From: Methylobacterium gossipiicola
Lineage (GTDB): Bacteria > Pseudomonadota > Alphaproteobacteria > Rhizobiales > Beijerinckiaceae
Assembly: GCF_900113485.1 (NCBI RefSeq)
Contig: NZ_FOPM01000001.1
Span: 124,001-188,000, forward strand
Direction of reading: 5' to 3'
DNA length: 64,000 bases
Part shown: positions 46,934 to 56,519 of the stretch, one piece after another
Position numbering within the stretch: the first letter of the stretch is position 1
Layout: every line of letters begins with the position of its first letter
Made by a program: the position numbers and the translations under genes
The notes under the pieces: model-generated
Database searches by the model: none
What the model was told of the DNA's origin: nothing
The model's input: only the letters and a program-made list of their open reading frames with translations

Positions 46934-47671
46934 TCAGCCGCGCAGGCGCGTGACCAAATCCTCGATGTCGCCCTTGGCCGCGTCGAGGGCCTCCGGGTCC
47001 TTGCCTCGCACCACGATGCGATTGGCGAATCCGGACTGGGTCATCGACGGATAGGAACCGATGGACACGGTGGGATGGGCTATCGCCAGGGCCGCGAGAT
47101 CGCCCGCATAAGTGCCCTCCGGCAGGTTGCCGGCCTCAATGGTATGGGAGAGGACGCGGAGACCGGTCTCCAGGGTCGGACCGATGTTGTCGAGCATGGC
47201 CTGCATGATCGCCGGCACGCCGGCCATGACGAAGACGTTGCCGAGGCGGAAGCCGGGCGCCTTCGAGATCGGGTTTGCGATGAGGTCGGCTCCGGCCGGA
47301 ATGCGGGCCATGCGCAGCCGGGCCTCGTTCAGATCCTCCGGTTTGTGCCGCTCCAGCAGCATCGCCTTGGCGCGGGGATCGACGTCGATGGAGACGCCGA
47401 ACGCCGCCGCCACGCTGTCGGCGGTGATGTCGTCATGGGTCGGGCCGATGCCGCCGGTGGTGAAGAGATAGGTGTAGTCTGTTCGTAGGGCGTTCACCGC
47501 CGCGACGATGCGGTCCTGCTCATCGGGAACGATGCGGACTTCGCGCAGGTCGATCCCCACCGCCGTGCAGTAATCCGCGATGGTGCCGATGTTCTTGTCC
47601 TTGGTCCGCCCCGACAGGATCTCGTCGCCGATGACGAGGATGGCGGCGGTGATGGAGGGCTGGTCGGTCAT
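46934..47671 (-). CDS. Molybdopterin-binding/CinA-like protein (MoCF domain)
   Basis: A 245-residue protein of the competence/damage-inducible protein A N-terminal type. AAILVIGDEILSGRTKDKNI at the start, FTTGGIGPTHDDITADSVAAAFG (about residues 69-91) and FVMAGVPAIMQAML are the MoaB/Mog-like pterin-binding signature. It lacks the C-terminal nicotinamide-nucleotide amidohydrolase domain of full CinA. Similar short proteins may hydrolyse FAD or ADP-ribose (as in some CinA and FAD synthase relatives), so the role is uncertain. Confidence 0.88.
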   Translation of the reverse strand: MTDQPSITAAILVIGDEILSGRTKDKNIGTIADYCTAVGIDLREVRIVPDEQDRIVAAVNALRTDYTYLFTTGGIGPTHDDITADSVAAAFGVSIDVDPRAKAMLLERHKPEDLNEARLRMARIPAGADLIANPISKAPGFRLGNVFVMAGVPAIMQAMLDNIGPTLETGLRVLSHTIEAGNLPEGTYAGDLAALAIAHPTVSIGSYPSMTQSGFANRIVVRGKDPEALDAAKGDIEDLVTRLRG

Positions 47672-47765
47672 GGCGGTCCGAGAGGGCGGGGACGTGATCC
47701 GCACGAGGTAGGGCGGGGCGGTCCTCGCCGCCATCGGCAAGGGCCGACCGCCAACCACGAAAAAG

Positions 47766-47790
47766 GGGATGCCGGCGCCCGGCATCCCCC
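47766..47790 (-). terminator. Intrinsic terminator after the DUF3606 gene
   Basis: GGGGATGCCGG-CGC-CCGGCATCCCC, 11-bp perfect stem; on the minus strand it is followed by TTTTT (positions 47765-47761). It sits 28 bases after the stop of the DUF3606 gene. Confidence 0.88.
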
Positions 47791-47817
47791 TCGAAACCGA
47801 AGCCCAACCGAGCCGGC

Positions 47818-47994
47818 CTACTTCTGAAAATAGCTCGTGAGGGTCGAGATCCGCGAGCCAACGAGGTGAACCGCCCGGCGCAGGCGGTCCTCCGAGACGC
47901 CGAGGCTGGCGGCGAAGGTCGAGCGGGCGTGCGTGTCGTAGATGTCGAGGTGGGTCTTGCGGGCGGTCTGAGCGGAGGTCTGCTCGGCGAGCAT
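47818..47994 (-). CDS. DUF3606 domain-containing small protein
   Basis: A 58-residue protein. The core FAASLGVSEDRLRRAVHLVGSR (about residues 28-49) matches DUF3606 (PF12244), where the pattern W/F-x-x-x-L-G-V-S-x-x-x-L-x-x-A-V-x-x-V-G is typical. Function of the family is unknown. It has its own terminator downstream and a 125-base gap to the MATE gene upstream on the same strand. Confidence 0.75.
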   Translation of the reverse strand: MLAEQTSAQTARKTHLDIYDTHARSTFAASLGVSEDRLRRAVHLVGSRISTLTSYFQK

Positions 47995-48119
47995 GGTCAA
48001 ACCCTGGAGTTGAGGAAGGCCGGCTCCGTTTGCTTCGGAGATCGCAAATTGAACGTGGGCCGAACGGGTTTGTTTCCGGTCCGCGCTCGTCTGCGACGGT
48101 TTTTTCACTGGGCGCCCCG

Positions 48120-49550
48120 TCAGACCAGCACGCCCGACTGCGCCGGGCCGGCGGCGAGGGAGGCATCCGCCGTGGCCGTCACCGCTTCGGGCTCCGGCGG
48201 GGGGAGGGCGGCGGCCCGCGCCTCCAGGGTTCCGACCGTGCGGAACGCGAGGAGGATGCCGGCGAGCCCGAAGATCACCGAGCCGAGGCCGACCCCGGCG
48301 ATGACCCCATTCGGCCCGTAGTAATGTGCCCCGAGGAGGGCCGGCGGCACGGTGCCGAGGGTGGCCCGGCCCCAGTTCAGCAGGGTCGAGTAGAACGGGA
48401 AGCCGAGGTTGTTGAACGAGGCATTCGACAGGAACAGCAGCCCGGTGAAGAACCACACCCCGCCGCTGACGAGACAGAAGAACCCGAACAGGTCGGCGGC
48501 CGGACCCCGTAGTTCGAACAGGTGCGTCAGGGGTTCGCGGGCGAAGACGAGGGCGATCCAGACCACGGCGACGTAGGCCGCTGTCACCAGGGCGCCGTCG
48601 CGCAGGACGCCGCGCATGCGGTCGAACCGACCCGCGCCCCAGTTCTGGCCGAGGATCGGCCCGATGGAGCCCGACATGGCGAACAACCCGCCGAAGGCCA
48701 CGGGCGTCAGGCGGTCGATGACGACGTTGCCCGCGATGGTGACGGCACCGAACTGCGCCAGGGCATGGGCGATGAAGGCGCTGGCGACGGAGGGGGCGAG
48801 GTTGGTGAGCACCGCCGGCAGGGCGATGCGGAACACGATGGGTGCATCGGCGACGATGTCGGCCACGCGCGGCCGGGCGAGCATACCCAAGCGACGCACG
48901 CCCCAGAGGCCGACGAGGGCAAAGGTGGCCCTGGCGAAGCAGGTGGTGATGGCCGCCCCCTCCACCCCGAGCCCTGCCCCGAAGATGAGCAGCGGATCGA
49001 GCCCGGCGGTGACAATGGCGCCGGCAAGGGTCACCAGCATCGCCTGCCGTGCGGCCCCGGCGGCGCGCAGGAGCCCCGAGAACATCATGCCGGGCCCCAT
49101 GAGCAGGTTCGACGGCAGGGTGATCCAGAGGAAGCGCGTCGCCACCGGAAGGGTCTGGGCGTCGGCCCCGATGGCCTTCAGGAACACGGGCAGGAACGGC
49201 AGCATCGCCAGCACGAGCACGGCCGAGACGATGAGGCCATGAATCGTGCCCGAGGTGGCAAGCCGCCGGGCCTCTGCCTGATCGCCCGCCCCGATGGCGC
49301 GCGAGACCAGGGCTCCGGCCGCGATCATCAGGCCGATATTGATGGCGATGGCGAAGAACTGCACGATGGTGGCGAAGCCCACCGCCGCCGTGAGGGTCGG
49401 GTCGCCGAGCTTCGACACGTAGAGCAGCGACAGCAGGTCGACGACGAACAAAGCCATGAGGCCGACGGAGCCCGTGGCGCTCATCACCACGACGTGGCGC
49501 AGGATCGAGCCGCTGACGAAGCGGGCCGCCCCCGATTGGGTTTCAGGCAT
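48120..49550 (-). CDS. MATE family efflux transporter
   Basis: A 476-residue membrane protein with about 12 hydrophobic helices. The N-terminal segments VVDLLSLLYVSKLGDPTLTAAVGFA and the repeated half later (GPILGQNWGAGRFDRMRGVLRDG) are MATE features; such carriers export organic cations or drugs in exchange for H+ or Na+. The start ATG 49548-49550 overlaps the last 8 bases of the upstream KefB-type gene, so both are translated from one message. Substrate unknown. Confidence 0.92.
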   Translation of the reverse strand: MPETQSGAARFVSGSILRHVVVMSATGSVGLMALFVVDLLSLLYVSKLGDPTLTAAVGFATIVQFFAIAINIGLMIAAGALVSRAIGAGDQAEARRLATSGTIHGLIVSAVLVLAMLPFLPVFLKAIGADAQTLPVATRFLWITLPSNLLMGPGMMFSGLLRAAGAARQAMLVTLAGAIVTAGLDPLLIFGAGLGVEGAAITTCFARATFALVGLWGVRRLGMLARPRVADIVADAPIVFRIALPAVLTNLAPSVASAFIAHALAQFGAVTIAGNVVIDRLTPVAFGGLFAMSGSIGPILGQNWGAGRFDRMRGVLRDGALVTAAYVAVVWIALVFAREPLTHLFELRGPAADLFGFFCLVSGGVWFFTGLLFLSNASFNNLGFPFYSTLLNWGRATLGTVPPALLGAHYYGPNGVIAGVGLGSVIFGLAGILLAFRTVGTLEARAAALPPPEPEAVTATADASLAAGPAQSGVLV

Positions 49551-51432
49551 CGGCGGGCAGGTCCCGGGCTTCGAGGGTGTGGGTGGCGGCCTCGCGGGCC
49601 TTGCTGCCGATGATGTCGCGGGTCTCGGCGTTGAGGGCGCGCGAGGGGCGGCGCGGTTCCGTGAGGGGTTCGGGCTTGATCTGCGAGACCCCGCGCATCC
49701 AGTTCGCCGCATCCGGGAGGGCACCGGCCTGCTGCAGAACGAGGCGGGCGATATCGCGCTTGCGCACATCCTCAGCCACCGCCGCCGCCGCTTCGGGGGC
49801 GACGCCGAGACCTTCCAGGGTGGCCCGGCCGAAGCCGAGGGCGGAGTCCACAGTCTCGCGCAGCTGGAAGTCCACGTCGCGGTTCATGAGTTCCACGGCG
49901 TGCATGCGGTCGTAGGCCCGCACGTAGGTTCGAACACTCGCGAATTCCTCGTGCACGATATCGACGATCTTGAGGGCCGCTTCCGGATCGTCGACGCAGA
50001 TGCACAGGAGTTCGGCCCGGCCGATGCCGGCGGCGCGCAGGACGTCGAGGCGGGTGCCGTCTCCGTAGAAGATGCGGAAGCCGAAGCGCGAGGCGGAGCG
50101 GATCTGCTCGACATCCTTGTCGATGACCGTGACGCCGATGCCCTCGGCGAGCAGCACCTGGGTCAGGATCTGGCCGAAGCGTCCGAACCCGACGACGAGG
50201 ACGCGGGCCTCGGTGGATTCCACCGGGTCGAGGGCGAGGTCGGGCTCGGCCCGGCGGCGCGCCAGGGCGCTGTCGAGGGCTTTCGCCGCCACGGGGCCGA
50301 CCAGCATGGTGAGCGCCGCCAGCGCGATGGCGAACCGTCCGCTCGGTCCGTCGACGAGGCCGAGTTCGCCGCCCATGGGCAGGAGCACGAAGGCGAACTC
50401 GCCCGCCGGTGCCAGGATGGCGCCGCCCCGCACGGCATCGAGCCAGGGCGAGCCGAACAGGCGGAACAGGGCGGCGACGAGCCCGACCTTGATGAGGATC
50501 GCCCCGGCGGTGGCGCCGAGCAGCCACGGCCATTCGGATTTCACGAGGCCGCCATCGATGGACATGCCGACGCTCATGAAGAACAGGCCCAGCAACATGC
50601 CGCGAAACGGCTCGATATCGGCCTCCAACTGGTGGCGGAAGTTCGATTCGGCGAGCAGGACGCCGGCCAGGAACGCTCCCATGGCCATGGACAGGCCGAC
50701 ATGCTCCATGAGCATCGCGGTGCCGAGCACCACCAGGAGGGCCGCCGCCGTCATCACTTCGCGGGCGCCGCTGGCGGCGAGCAGGCCGAAGAACGGGTTG
50801 AGGCCATAGCGCCCCACCAGCACCACGGCGAGGATCGCCGCCCCCACGGTCCCGGTCGATCGCAGGGCGGACAGCATCCAGTCCTCGCCGCCGCTGCCGC
50901 CCGTGGAGGCGAAGAGCGGCATCAGGGCGAGGATCGCCACGACGGAGATGTCCTGGAACAGCAGCACGGCGAAGGCGCGTCCGCCATACGGGGTGCCGAG
51001 GTCGCCGCGCTCCTCCAGCAACTGTAGGGCGACGGCGGTGGCCGAGAGGGCGAGGGCGATGCCGATGACGAAGGCGGCCGAAGGTGTGAGGCCGAACAGG
51101 AAACCGATTCCGGCGAGCATCGCGGTGCAGACGAGGAGCTGCGCCGTGCCGAGGCCGAAGATGTCGCGCCGCATGGAAACGAGGCGGGACACCTGCAATT
51201 CGAGGCCGACGATGAACAGCAGCAGCACCACGCCGAGTTCGGCCACACTCGCCGCCGTCTCGGGTTCGGCGATGAGGGAAAACCCGAACGGCCCGATGAC
51301 GACGCCCGCCACAAGGTAGCCGAGCACGGCACTCTGGCCGATGAGCCGGAAAATCGGGACGCCGATCACCGCCGCCGACAGGAAGGTCAGCACCGGCGGC
51401 AGGAAGCTGACGTGGGTCGCGGGGCTCGCCAT
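49543..51432 (-). CDS. KefB-type monovalent cation:proton antiporter (CPA2 family)
   Basis: A 629-residue protein: an N-terminal membrane domain with 11-13 helices (from about residue 10 to 385; includes LGYLVAGVVIGPFGFSLI and GVVLLLFIVGLEL) and a cytoplasmic RCK/TrkA-N domain with the nucleotide loop VLVVGFGRFGQILTQVLL (about 408-425). It belongs to the glutathione-gated KefB/KefC group that exports K+ in exchange for H+, protecting against electrophiles. No KefF/KefG-type partner is adjacent. It overlaps the MATE gene by 8 bases. Confidence 0.93.
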   Translation of the reverse strand: MASPATHVSFLPPVLTFLSAAVIGVPIFRLIGQSAVLGYLVAGVVIGPFGFSLIAEPETAASVAELGVVLLLFIVGLELQVSRLVSMRRDIFGLGTAQLLVCTAMLAGIGFLFGLTPSAAFVIGIALALSATAVALQLLEERGDLGTPYGGRAFAVLLFQDISVVAILALMPLFASTGGSGGEDWMLSALRSTGTVGAAILAVVLVGRYGLNPFFGLLAASGAREVMTAAALLVVLGTAMLMEHVGLSMAMGAFLAGVLLAESNFRHQLEADIEPFRGMLLGLFFMSVGMSIDGGLVKSEWPWLLGATAGAILIKVGLVAALFRLFGSPWLDAVRGGAILAPAGEFAFVLLPMGGELGLVDGPSGRFAIALAALTMLVGPVAAKALDSALARRRAEPDLALDPVESTEARVLVVGFGRFGQILTQVLLAEGIGVTVIDKDVEQIRSASRFGFRIFYGDGTRLDVLRAAGIGRAELLCICVDDPEAALKIVDIVHEEFASVRTYVRAYDRMHAVELMNRDVDFQLRETVDSALGFGRATLEGLGVAPEAAAAVAEDVRKRDIARLVLQQAGALPDAANWMRGVSQIKPEPLTEPRRPSRALNAETRDIIGSKAREAATHTLEARDLPADA

Positions 51433-51675
51433 GCGAATCCTGGGCGGGAGGGGACCGGTCCCGATCACGGCGATCGCCGAAGGGATCGTGGCGATCACGG
51501 ACAGGGAGCCCAGGTGCCGCCGATCCTGCCTGCGGGACCCGGGTTTGGGCGGATGCGTCGTGAGGGCTCTTTATAATCCCCTTGGGCCGGATCACCATTG
51601 TGGGATCGACGTCGCCGACGGTTCCCCTGCGCCCCGGGTGCCAATCGGCACGTCCAGGGCCGATCCTCGATCCCG

Positions 51676-51972
51676 TCAGGCCCGCCGCGCGGCCTTTCGC
51701 TCGGCCCGGCGCGCCAGGAGCAGGTTCGTGGCGTCGCCGTCGCGAGGGAGGGCGGCGGCATCGTACACGTCCTGGCGCACGAGGCCGATATCCTTGAGTT
51801 CGCGCTCGGACATGGCCCCGAGCTGACGCAGGACGCGGGCGTTGAGGGCCGCGCGCGACAGGCCGTCCGCCATGGCGGCGAGGAGCGCCACGGCATGGCC
51901 CCGCGCCCGATCGATGAGGGTGAGGCGAGTCGGCAAGGCCGCCCGTGCAGTCTGGATCGTCGCGCCGGTCAT
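51676..51972 (-). CDS. DUF1127 domain-containing protein
   Basis: A 98-residue protein; RVLRQLGAMSERELKDIGLVRQDV (about residues 46-69) is the YjiS/DUF1127 signature, here inside a longer arginine-rich chain. Small DUF1127 proteins bind RNA and affect phosphate and carbon metabolism in some alphaproteobacteria. It is divergent from the MocR regulator gene with 124 bases between, so that regulator may control it. Confidence 0.8.
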   Translation of the reverse strand: MTGATIQTARAALPTRLTLIDRARGHAVALLAAMADGLSRAALNARVLRQLGAMSERELKDIGLVRQDVYDAAALPRDGDATNLLLARRAERKAARRA

Positions 51973-52036
51973 GGTGTGTCTCCCTGTTCGATGGCGCGAC
52001 CATCGGCCGGAAGGGCTGGCCCCGACAGGGACAGTG

Positions 52037-52077
52037 CCGTACGGTTTGGCAAAATTGTCCGGACGGAAGGACCGTAC
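52037..52077. promoter_or_regulatory. Candidate MocR operator between divergent genes
   Basis: CCGTACGG palindrome at 52037-52044 and a second CCGTAC at 52072-52077, 35 bases apart start to start. Both lie in the 124-base gap between the DUF1127 gene and the regulator. MocR-type proteins commonly bind direct repeats upstream of their own gene and a divergent target. Confidence 0.45.
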
Positions 52078-52096
52078 AGATGCCGGGACAAAACCA

Positions 52097-53497
52097 ATGA
52101 CCGCTCATAGCCACGCCGCCCCGACCCTGGTCGAGACGGCGACACGGGCCATCGCCGAGCGCATCGCGAGCCGTCAACTCGGGCCTGGTGCCCGTCTGCC
52201 CTCCGTGCGGAGCTTCGCCGAGGTCATGGGCGTGTCGAAATCGACGGTGGTGGAGGCCTATGACCGCCTCGCCGCCGAGGGGGCCATCGTGGCCCGCAGG
52301 GGCTCGGGTTTCTACGTCGCCGGCAAGACCCGGCCGCTCTGTCTCAAGGCGGTCGGGCCGGAACTCGACCGGGCCGTCGATCCCCTCTGGATCACCCGCC
52401 AATCGATGCAGGCCGGGCCGGATCTGCTGAAGCCCGGTTCGGGCTGGCTGCCGTCGTCATGGATGCCCGACGAGGCCATCCGCCGGGGGCTGCGCCAACT
52501 CGCCCGTGATGAGACGCGCAGCCTCGTCTGCTACGACCAGCCCCTGGGGTTCGCGCCCCTGCGGGCGCAGATCGCGAGGCGCATGGAGGAGAAGGGAATC
52601 GCGGCGGATGCCGATCAGATCCTCCTCGTCGATTCGGCGACGCAGGCCGTCGATCTCCTCTGTCGGTTTCTGCTGACGCCCGGCGACACCGTGGTGGTCG
52701 ACGATCCCTGCTACTTCAATTACCACGCCCTCCTACGCGCCCATCGGGTCAGCGTGGTCGGCGTACCCTTCACGCCCACGGGGCCAGATCTCGCCGCCCT
52801 CGAGGCGGCCTTCGCGGCACATCGTCCCCGGTTCTACCTCGGCAATTCGGCCCTGCAGAACCCCACGGGCGGCACCCTGACGCCCGCGACGGTCCACCGG
52901 GTACTGCGCCTCGCCGAAGCGCACGACACTCTCATCATCGAGGACGACATCTTCGGCGACCTCGAACCCGAGCCGTCGCCGCGTCTCGCCGGCTTCGATG
53001 GGTTGCAGCGGGTGATCCAGGTCGGCAGCTTTTCCAAGACGCTTTCGGCCTCCGTGCGCTGCGGCTTCCTCGCCGCGCGGCCGGACTGGATCGAACCCCT
53101 CGTCGATCTCAAGCTGGCCCTCAGCCTCGGCAACGGCCATTTCGCCGCCACCCTCATGCACCGTCTCATCACCGACGGGACCTATCGCCGGCACCTCGCG
53201 GAGATCCGGGACAAGCTCGCTCGGGACCGGGGGCTCGCGGCCCGTCGCCTGCAGGCGAGCGGCCTCGCCCTCTGGACCGAGCCGCGCGGCGGCCTGTTCC
53301 TGTGGGCGCGCCTCCCCGAGGGACTCGATTCCGGCGATGTCGCCCGGCGGGCCCTGGCGGAAGGGGTGGTTCTGGCGCCCGGTGCCGCCTTCAGCACCTC
53401 GGGGGGCGGCACGCGCTTCCTGCGCTTCAACGTCGCCCATTGCGCCGATCCGCGCATCTTCACGGTGCTGGAACGCGCGATGGATGGGCGTGCATGA
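52097..53497 (+). CDS. MocR-type GntR/aminotransferase-fusion transcriptional regulator
   Basis: A 466-residue PLP-dependent regulator. The N-terminal winged helix (about residues 12-75; [25 protein letters not shown]) is GntR-type. A class I aminotransferase domain follows with the PLP lysine K314 in [24 protein letters not shown] and an [11 protein letters not shown] strand. Such regulators sense pyridoxal phosphate or amino-acid adducts. The divergent DUF1127 gene is the nearest possible target. It is followed 100 bases later by ispH on the same strand. Confidence 0.92.
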   Translation: MTAHSHAAPTLVETATRAIAERIASRQLGPGARLPSVRSFAEVMGVSKSTVVEAYDRLAAEGAIVARRGSGFYVAGKTRPLCLKAVGPELDRAVDPLWITRQSMQAGPDLLKPGSGWLPSSWMPDEAIRRGLRQLARDETRSLVCYDQPLGFAPLRAQIARRMEEKGIAADADQILLVDSATQAVDLLCRFLLTPGDTVVVDDPCYFNYHALLRAHRVSVVGVPFTPTGPDLAALEAAFAAHRPRFYLGNSALQNPTGGTLTPATVHRVLRLAEAHDTLIIEDDIFGDLEPEPSPRLAGFDGLQRVIQVGSFSKTLSASVRCGFLAARPDWIEPLVDLKLALSLGNGHFAATLMHRLITDGTYRRHLAEIRDKLARDRGLAARRLQASGLALWTEPRGGLFLWARLPEGLDSGDVARRALAEGVVLAPGAAFSTSGGGTRFLRFNVAHCADPRIFTVLERAMDGRA

Positions 53498-53597
53498 CAC
53501 GAACGAAGAGTTTGATGGGGCGCCCCGTGCCTCACGGGCGGTTTTGCGTTATGAACGGTTGACAGGGGCGACCCAGCCTCGCCACATCCCGGTTATC

Positions 53598-54599
53598 ATG
53601 AGCGACGCCCTCTCGACGACCCAGACCGCCCCCGTGACCGGCGACAAGCCGCCCCTGGAGATCCTGCTCTGCGCCCCGCGCGGCTTCTGCGCCGGCGTGG
53701 TGCGGGCCATCGACGTGGTCGAGCGCGCGCTCGCCATCTACGGCCCCCCGGTCTACGTCCGCCACGAGATCGTCCACAACAAATACGTGGTCGAGAGCCT
53801 GAAGCGCAAAGGCGCGGTGTTCGTGCGTGAACTCGACGAGGTGCCGGACGGCTCCGCCCCGGTGATCTTCTCGGCCCACGGCGTCGCCAAGACCGTGCCA
53901 AGCAACGCCGATTCCCGCGGCCTCACCACCATCGACGCCACCTGCCCCCTGGTGACCAAGGTTCACCGTGAGGCCGAGATCCATCACAAGCGCGGCCGCC
54001 ACGTGCTCCTCGTCGGCCATTCCGGCCACCCGGAAGTCGTTGGCACCATGGGCCAGTTGCCCAAGGGCTCCATCACCCTGGTGGAGGATCTGGAGCAGAT
54101 CGCCGCCCTCGAGCCCGAGAATCGTGACAACCTCGCCTGGGTGACGCAGACCACCCTTTCGGTGGACGACACCCACCACATCGTCGAGGCCCTGAAGAAG
54201 AAGTTCCCGACCATCACGGGGCCGCACAAGGACGACATCTGCTACGCCACCACCAACCGCCAGGAAGCGGTGAAGCAGGTCGCCCCCCTGGTCGACGCCG
54301 TGATCGTCGTCGGCTCCTCGAACTCCTCGAACTCGCAGCGCCTGCGCGAGGTCGCTGAGCGCGTCGGCTGCCCCATCACCCGCCTCGTGCTCAGGGCGGA
54401 GGAGATCGACTGGGACGCGTTCAAGGACGTGCGCCGCCTCGGCCTCACGGCCGGTGCCTCGGCCCCGGAAGTGCTCGTGGAAGAGATCATCGACGCCTTT
54501 GCGGCCCGCTACACCGTGACGGTGGACACGGTCTCGACGGTGGTCGAGGACATGTCCTTCCCGCTGCCGCGCGAGCTGCGCAGCGAAGCCGCCGAATAA
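53598..54599 (+). CDS. ispH: 4-Hydroxy-3-methylbut-2-enyl diphosphate reductase
   Basis: A 333-residue iron-sulfur enzyme, last step of the MEP pathway to IPP and DMAPP, needed for carotenoids, quinones and hopanoids. The three cluster cysteines are in [27 protein letters not shown] and [21 protein letters not shown] and [10 protein letters not shown] are the other landmarks. Start ATG 53598 is chosen by family length. It has its own terminator downstream. Confidence 0.97.
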   Translation: MSDALSTTQTAPVTGDKPPLEILLCAPRGFCAGVVRAIDVVERALAIYGPPVYVRHEIVHNKYVVESLKRKGAVFVRELDEVPDGSAPVIFSAHGVAKTVPSNADSRGLTTIDATCPLVTKVHREAEIHHKRGRHVLLVGHSGHPEVVGTMGQLPKGSITLVEDLEQIAALEPENRDNLAWVTQTTLSVDDTHHIVEALKKKFPTITGPHKDDICYATTNRQEAVKQVAPLVDAVIVVGSSNSSNSQRLREVAERVGCPITRLVLRAEEIDWDAFKDVRRLGLTAGASAPEVLVEEIIDAFAARYTVTVDTVSTVVEDMSFPLPRELRSEAAE

Positions 54600-54621
54600 G
54601 CGGCCCGACCCCGACTCGACC

Positions 54622-54655
54622 CACAGGGGCGCCGTTCGGCGCCCTTGTGCATTTT
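54622..54655 (+). terminator. Intrinsic terminator between ispH and thrB
   Basis: CACAGGGGCGCCG / CGGCGCCCTTGTG (13-bp stem with one G-T pair, TT loop) followed by TTTT at 54652-54655. It lies 22 bases after the ispH stop, so thrB must have its own promoter or depend on read-through. Confidence 0.85.
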
Positions 54656-54683
54656 GATCCCCGAACGTTCGAGCGAACCGCCC

Positions 54684-55649
54684 GTGGCCGTCTACACCGA
54701 GGTCTCCGACGAGGCCCTGACCGCTTTCCTGGCCGCCTACGACATCGGCACGCTGCTCTCCTACAAGGGCATCGCCGAGGGGGTCGAGAACACCAACTTC
54801 TTTCTGCACACCACGGCCGGCACCTATATCCTCACCCTGTACGAGAAGCGGGTGCGGGCGGACGACCTGCCGTTCTTCCTCAACCTCATGGAACACCTCG
54901 CCACGCGCGGCCTCGCCTGCCCGCAGCCCATCCGCAATCGGGCCGGCGTGGCGCTGGGCGAACTCTGCGGCCGTCCGGCGGTGATCGTGAGCTTCCTCGA
55001 GGGTGTCTCGGTCAAGCGGCCGACGCCCGACCAGTGCCGTGCCCTCGGGGGCGCCCTCGCCGGGCTCCACGCCGCCGGCAGCGATTTCGGCATGCGGCGC
55101 GACAACAACCTGTCGGTCGAAGCCTGGGGACCGCTGTTCCGGGGCGCCGAGGCACAGGCCGACGGAGTGTCGCCGGGGCTGGCCGCGCGGGTGTGCGGCG
55201 ATCTCGCCGTCGTCGAGGCCGGCTGGCCGCGTGGGCTGCCCTCGGGGGTGATCCACGCCGATCTCTTCACCGACAACGTATTCTTCATCGGCGACGACCT
55301 CTCGGGCCTCATCGACTTCTACTTCGCCTGCACCGACGCCTTCGCGTACGACCTCGCCATCTGCCTCAACGCTTGGTGCTTCGACGCGGACGGTACTTTC
55401 CACCGCGACCGGGGCGCGGCGCTCATCGCCGGCTACGAGGCCGTGCGGCCGCTGGGAGCCGACGAGGTCGCCGCCCTGCCGATCCTCTGCCGGGGCGCGG
55501 CCCTGCGCTTCCTCCTCACCCGCCTCGTCGACTGGCTCAACGTGCCGCCCGGCGCCCTGGTACAGCCGAAGGACCCGCTGGAATACGACCGTCGCCTGAC
55601 GTTCCATCGCGGGGTGACGGGAGCAGGGGATTACGGCTGGGTGGAGTAA
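54684..55649 (+). CDS. thrB: Homoserine kinase
   Basis: A 321-residue kinase of the alphaproteobacterial ThrB type (APH-like fold), phosphorylating homoserine on the way to threonine. MAVYTEVSDEALTAFL at the start, YKGIAEGVENTNFFLHTTAG and the catalytic VIHADLFTDNVFF (H-x-D-x4-N) with GLIDFYFACTDAFAYDLAI are complete. The GTG at 54684 is chosen because the next in-frame start upstream would lie inside the ispH terminator and the GTG gives the usual family N-terminus. Confidence 0.93.
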   Translation: MAVYTEVSDEALTAFLAAYDIGTLLSYKGIAEGVENTNFFLHTTAGTYILTLYEKRVRADDLPFFLNLMEHLATRGLACPQPIRNRAGVALGELCGRPAVIVSFLEGVSVKRPTPDQCRALGGALAGLHAAGSDFGMRRDNNLSVEAWGPLFRGAEAQADGVSPGLAARVCGDLAVVEAGWPRGLPSGVIHADLFTDNVFFIGDDLSGLIDFYFACTDAFAYDLAICLNAWCFDADGTFHRDRGAALIAGYEAVRPLGADEVAALPILCRGAALRFLLTRLVDWLNVPPGALVQPKDPLEYDRRLTFHRGVTGAGDYGWVE

Positions 55650-55660
55650 TCCATCCCGCT

Positions 55661-55772
55661 GTCATTCCGGGGGGGGGACTCGGAATCCAGAGCCGCGAAC
55701 GAAAGCCGGCTTTCCGAGGTCGAGGGCTCTGGATCGCGGGTGCCGGATTTCGCTATGCGGCCCCAGGATGAC
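55661..55772. repeat. Long imperfect palindromic intergenic repeat
   Basis: A 112-base element with related ends (GTCATTCCGGGG versus the reverse complement of CCCCAGGATGAC, 10 of 12 matches) and an inner inverted pair ATCCAGAGCC (55685-55694) / GGCTCTGGAT (55725-55734). It has the form of the palindromic intergenic elements common in Rhizobiales. It lies just after thrB. Confidence 0.7.
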
Positions 55773-55795
55773 AATCTTGATTCATGTCAAAATAG

Positions 55796-55826
55796 AAAAA
55801 GCCCGGCGCTGGGCGCCGGGCCTTTT
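55796..55826. terminator. Bidirectional intrinsic terminator
   Basis: GCCCGGCGC-TGG-GCGCCGGGC with AAAAA before and TTTT after, between the convergent thrB (+) and peroxiredoxin (-) genes. Suited to both. Confidence 0.9.
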
Positions 55827-55847
55827 CAATCAAGTCTATTCGACGTC

Positions 55848-56330
55848 TCAGAGCACTTTCAGCAGCGCATCCACCCCGGAAATTTCCGTCTTGGCGGGCG
55901 AATCCTCAATGTTGAGGATGCGGACCACGCCGTCTTCCACCAGCGCGGCGTAGCGCTTCGAACGCGGGCCGAGGCCGAAGCCGGTGCCGTCCATTTCGAG
56001 ACCGATCGCCTTGGCGAATTCGGCGTTGCCATCGGCGAGGAACTCGAGGCCCTCGGCGCCGCTCGCCTTCTGCCAAGCGTCGAGGACGAACACATCGTTG
56101 ACGGAGGTGATGGCAATGGCGTCGACACCGCGCGCCTTGATCTCGGCCTGCTTCTCGACGAAGCCCGGCAGGTGATTGCGATGGCAGCTCGGGGTGAAGG
56201 CGCCCGGCACGCCGACGAGGACGACGCGGCGCCCCTTGAAGATGTCGTCGGTGGTGCGGGCCTCGGGGCCGTCCTTGCCGCTGACGCGGAAGGTCACCTG
56301 GGGCAGATGGTCGCCAACCTGAATGGTCAT
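55848..56330 (-). CDS. Peroxiredoxin (Prx5/AhpE-like, redoxin family)
   Basis: A 160-residue peroxidase reducing H2O2 and organic peroxides. VLVGVPGAFTPSCHRNHLPGF (about residues 37-57) is the Prx5 active site with the peroxidatic cysteine in P-S-C-H. GDHLPQVTFRV at the start and GTGFGLGPRSKRYAALVEDGVV late are Prx5-group features. Usually reduced by glutaredoxin or thioredoxin. Cytosolic, no signal peptide. Confidence 0.94.
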   Translation of the reverse strand: MTIQVGDHLPQVTFRVSGKDGPEARTTDDIFKGRRVVLVGVPGAFTPSCHRNHLPGFVEKQAEIKARGVDAIAITSVNDVFVLDAWQKASGAEGLEFLADGNAEFAKAIGLEMDGTGFGLGPRSKRYAALVEDGVVRILNIEDSPAKTEISGVDALLKVL

Positions 56331-56519
56331 GGGTGCTCTCCTGAGGGCGCGGCGCCCGTTTTCGCCATCGGTCTATCCCGCGCCTCCGGGGCTGTCGAGG
56401 CGACGACCGGGGCCGTGCACATGGCGGTTGGTGCATCGTTGTGTCGAACCGCTCGGTTCGTCGTCCTGCCCCGGCGTTTGGTTCTTGGACCCGTCGCCCG
56501 AGGAGCGTAGCATGGGCCC

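Noticed and set aside
49772..52402. 876-codon open frame in another frame of the KefB-type and DUF1127 genes
   Set aside because: It crosses two genes and the intergenic gap, and its translation is arginine/proline-rich without motifs.
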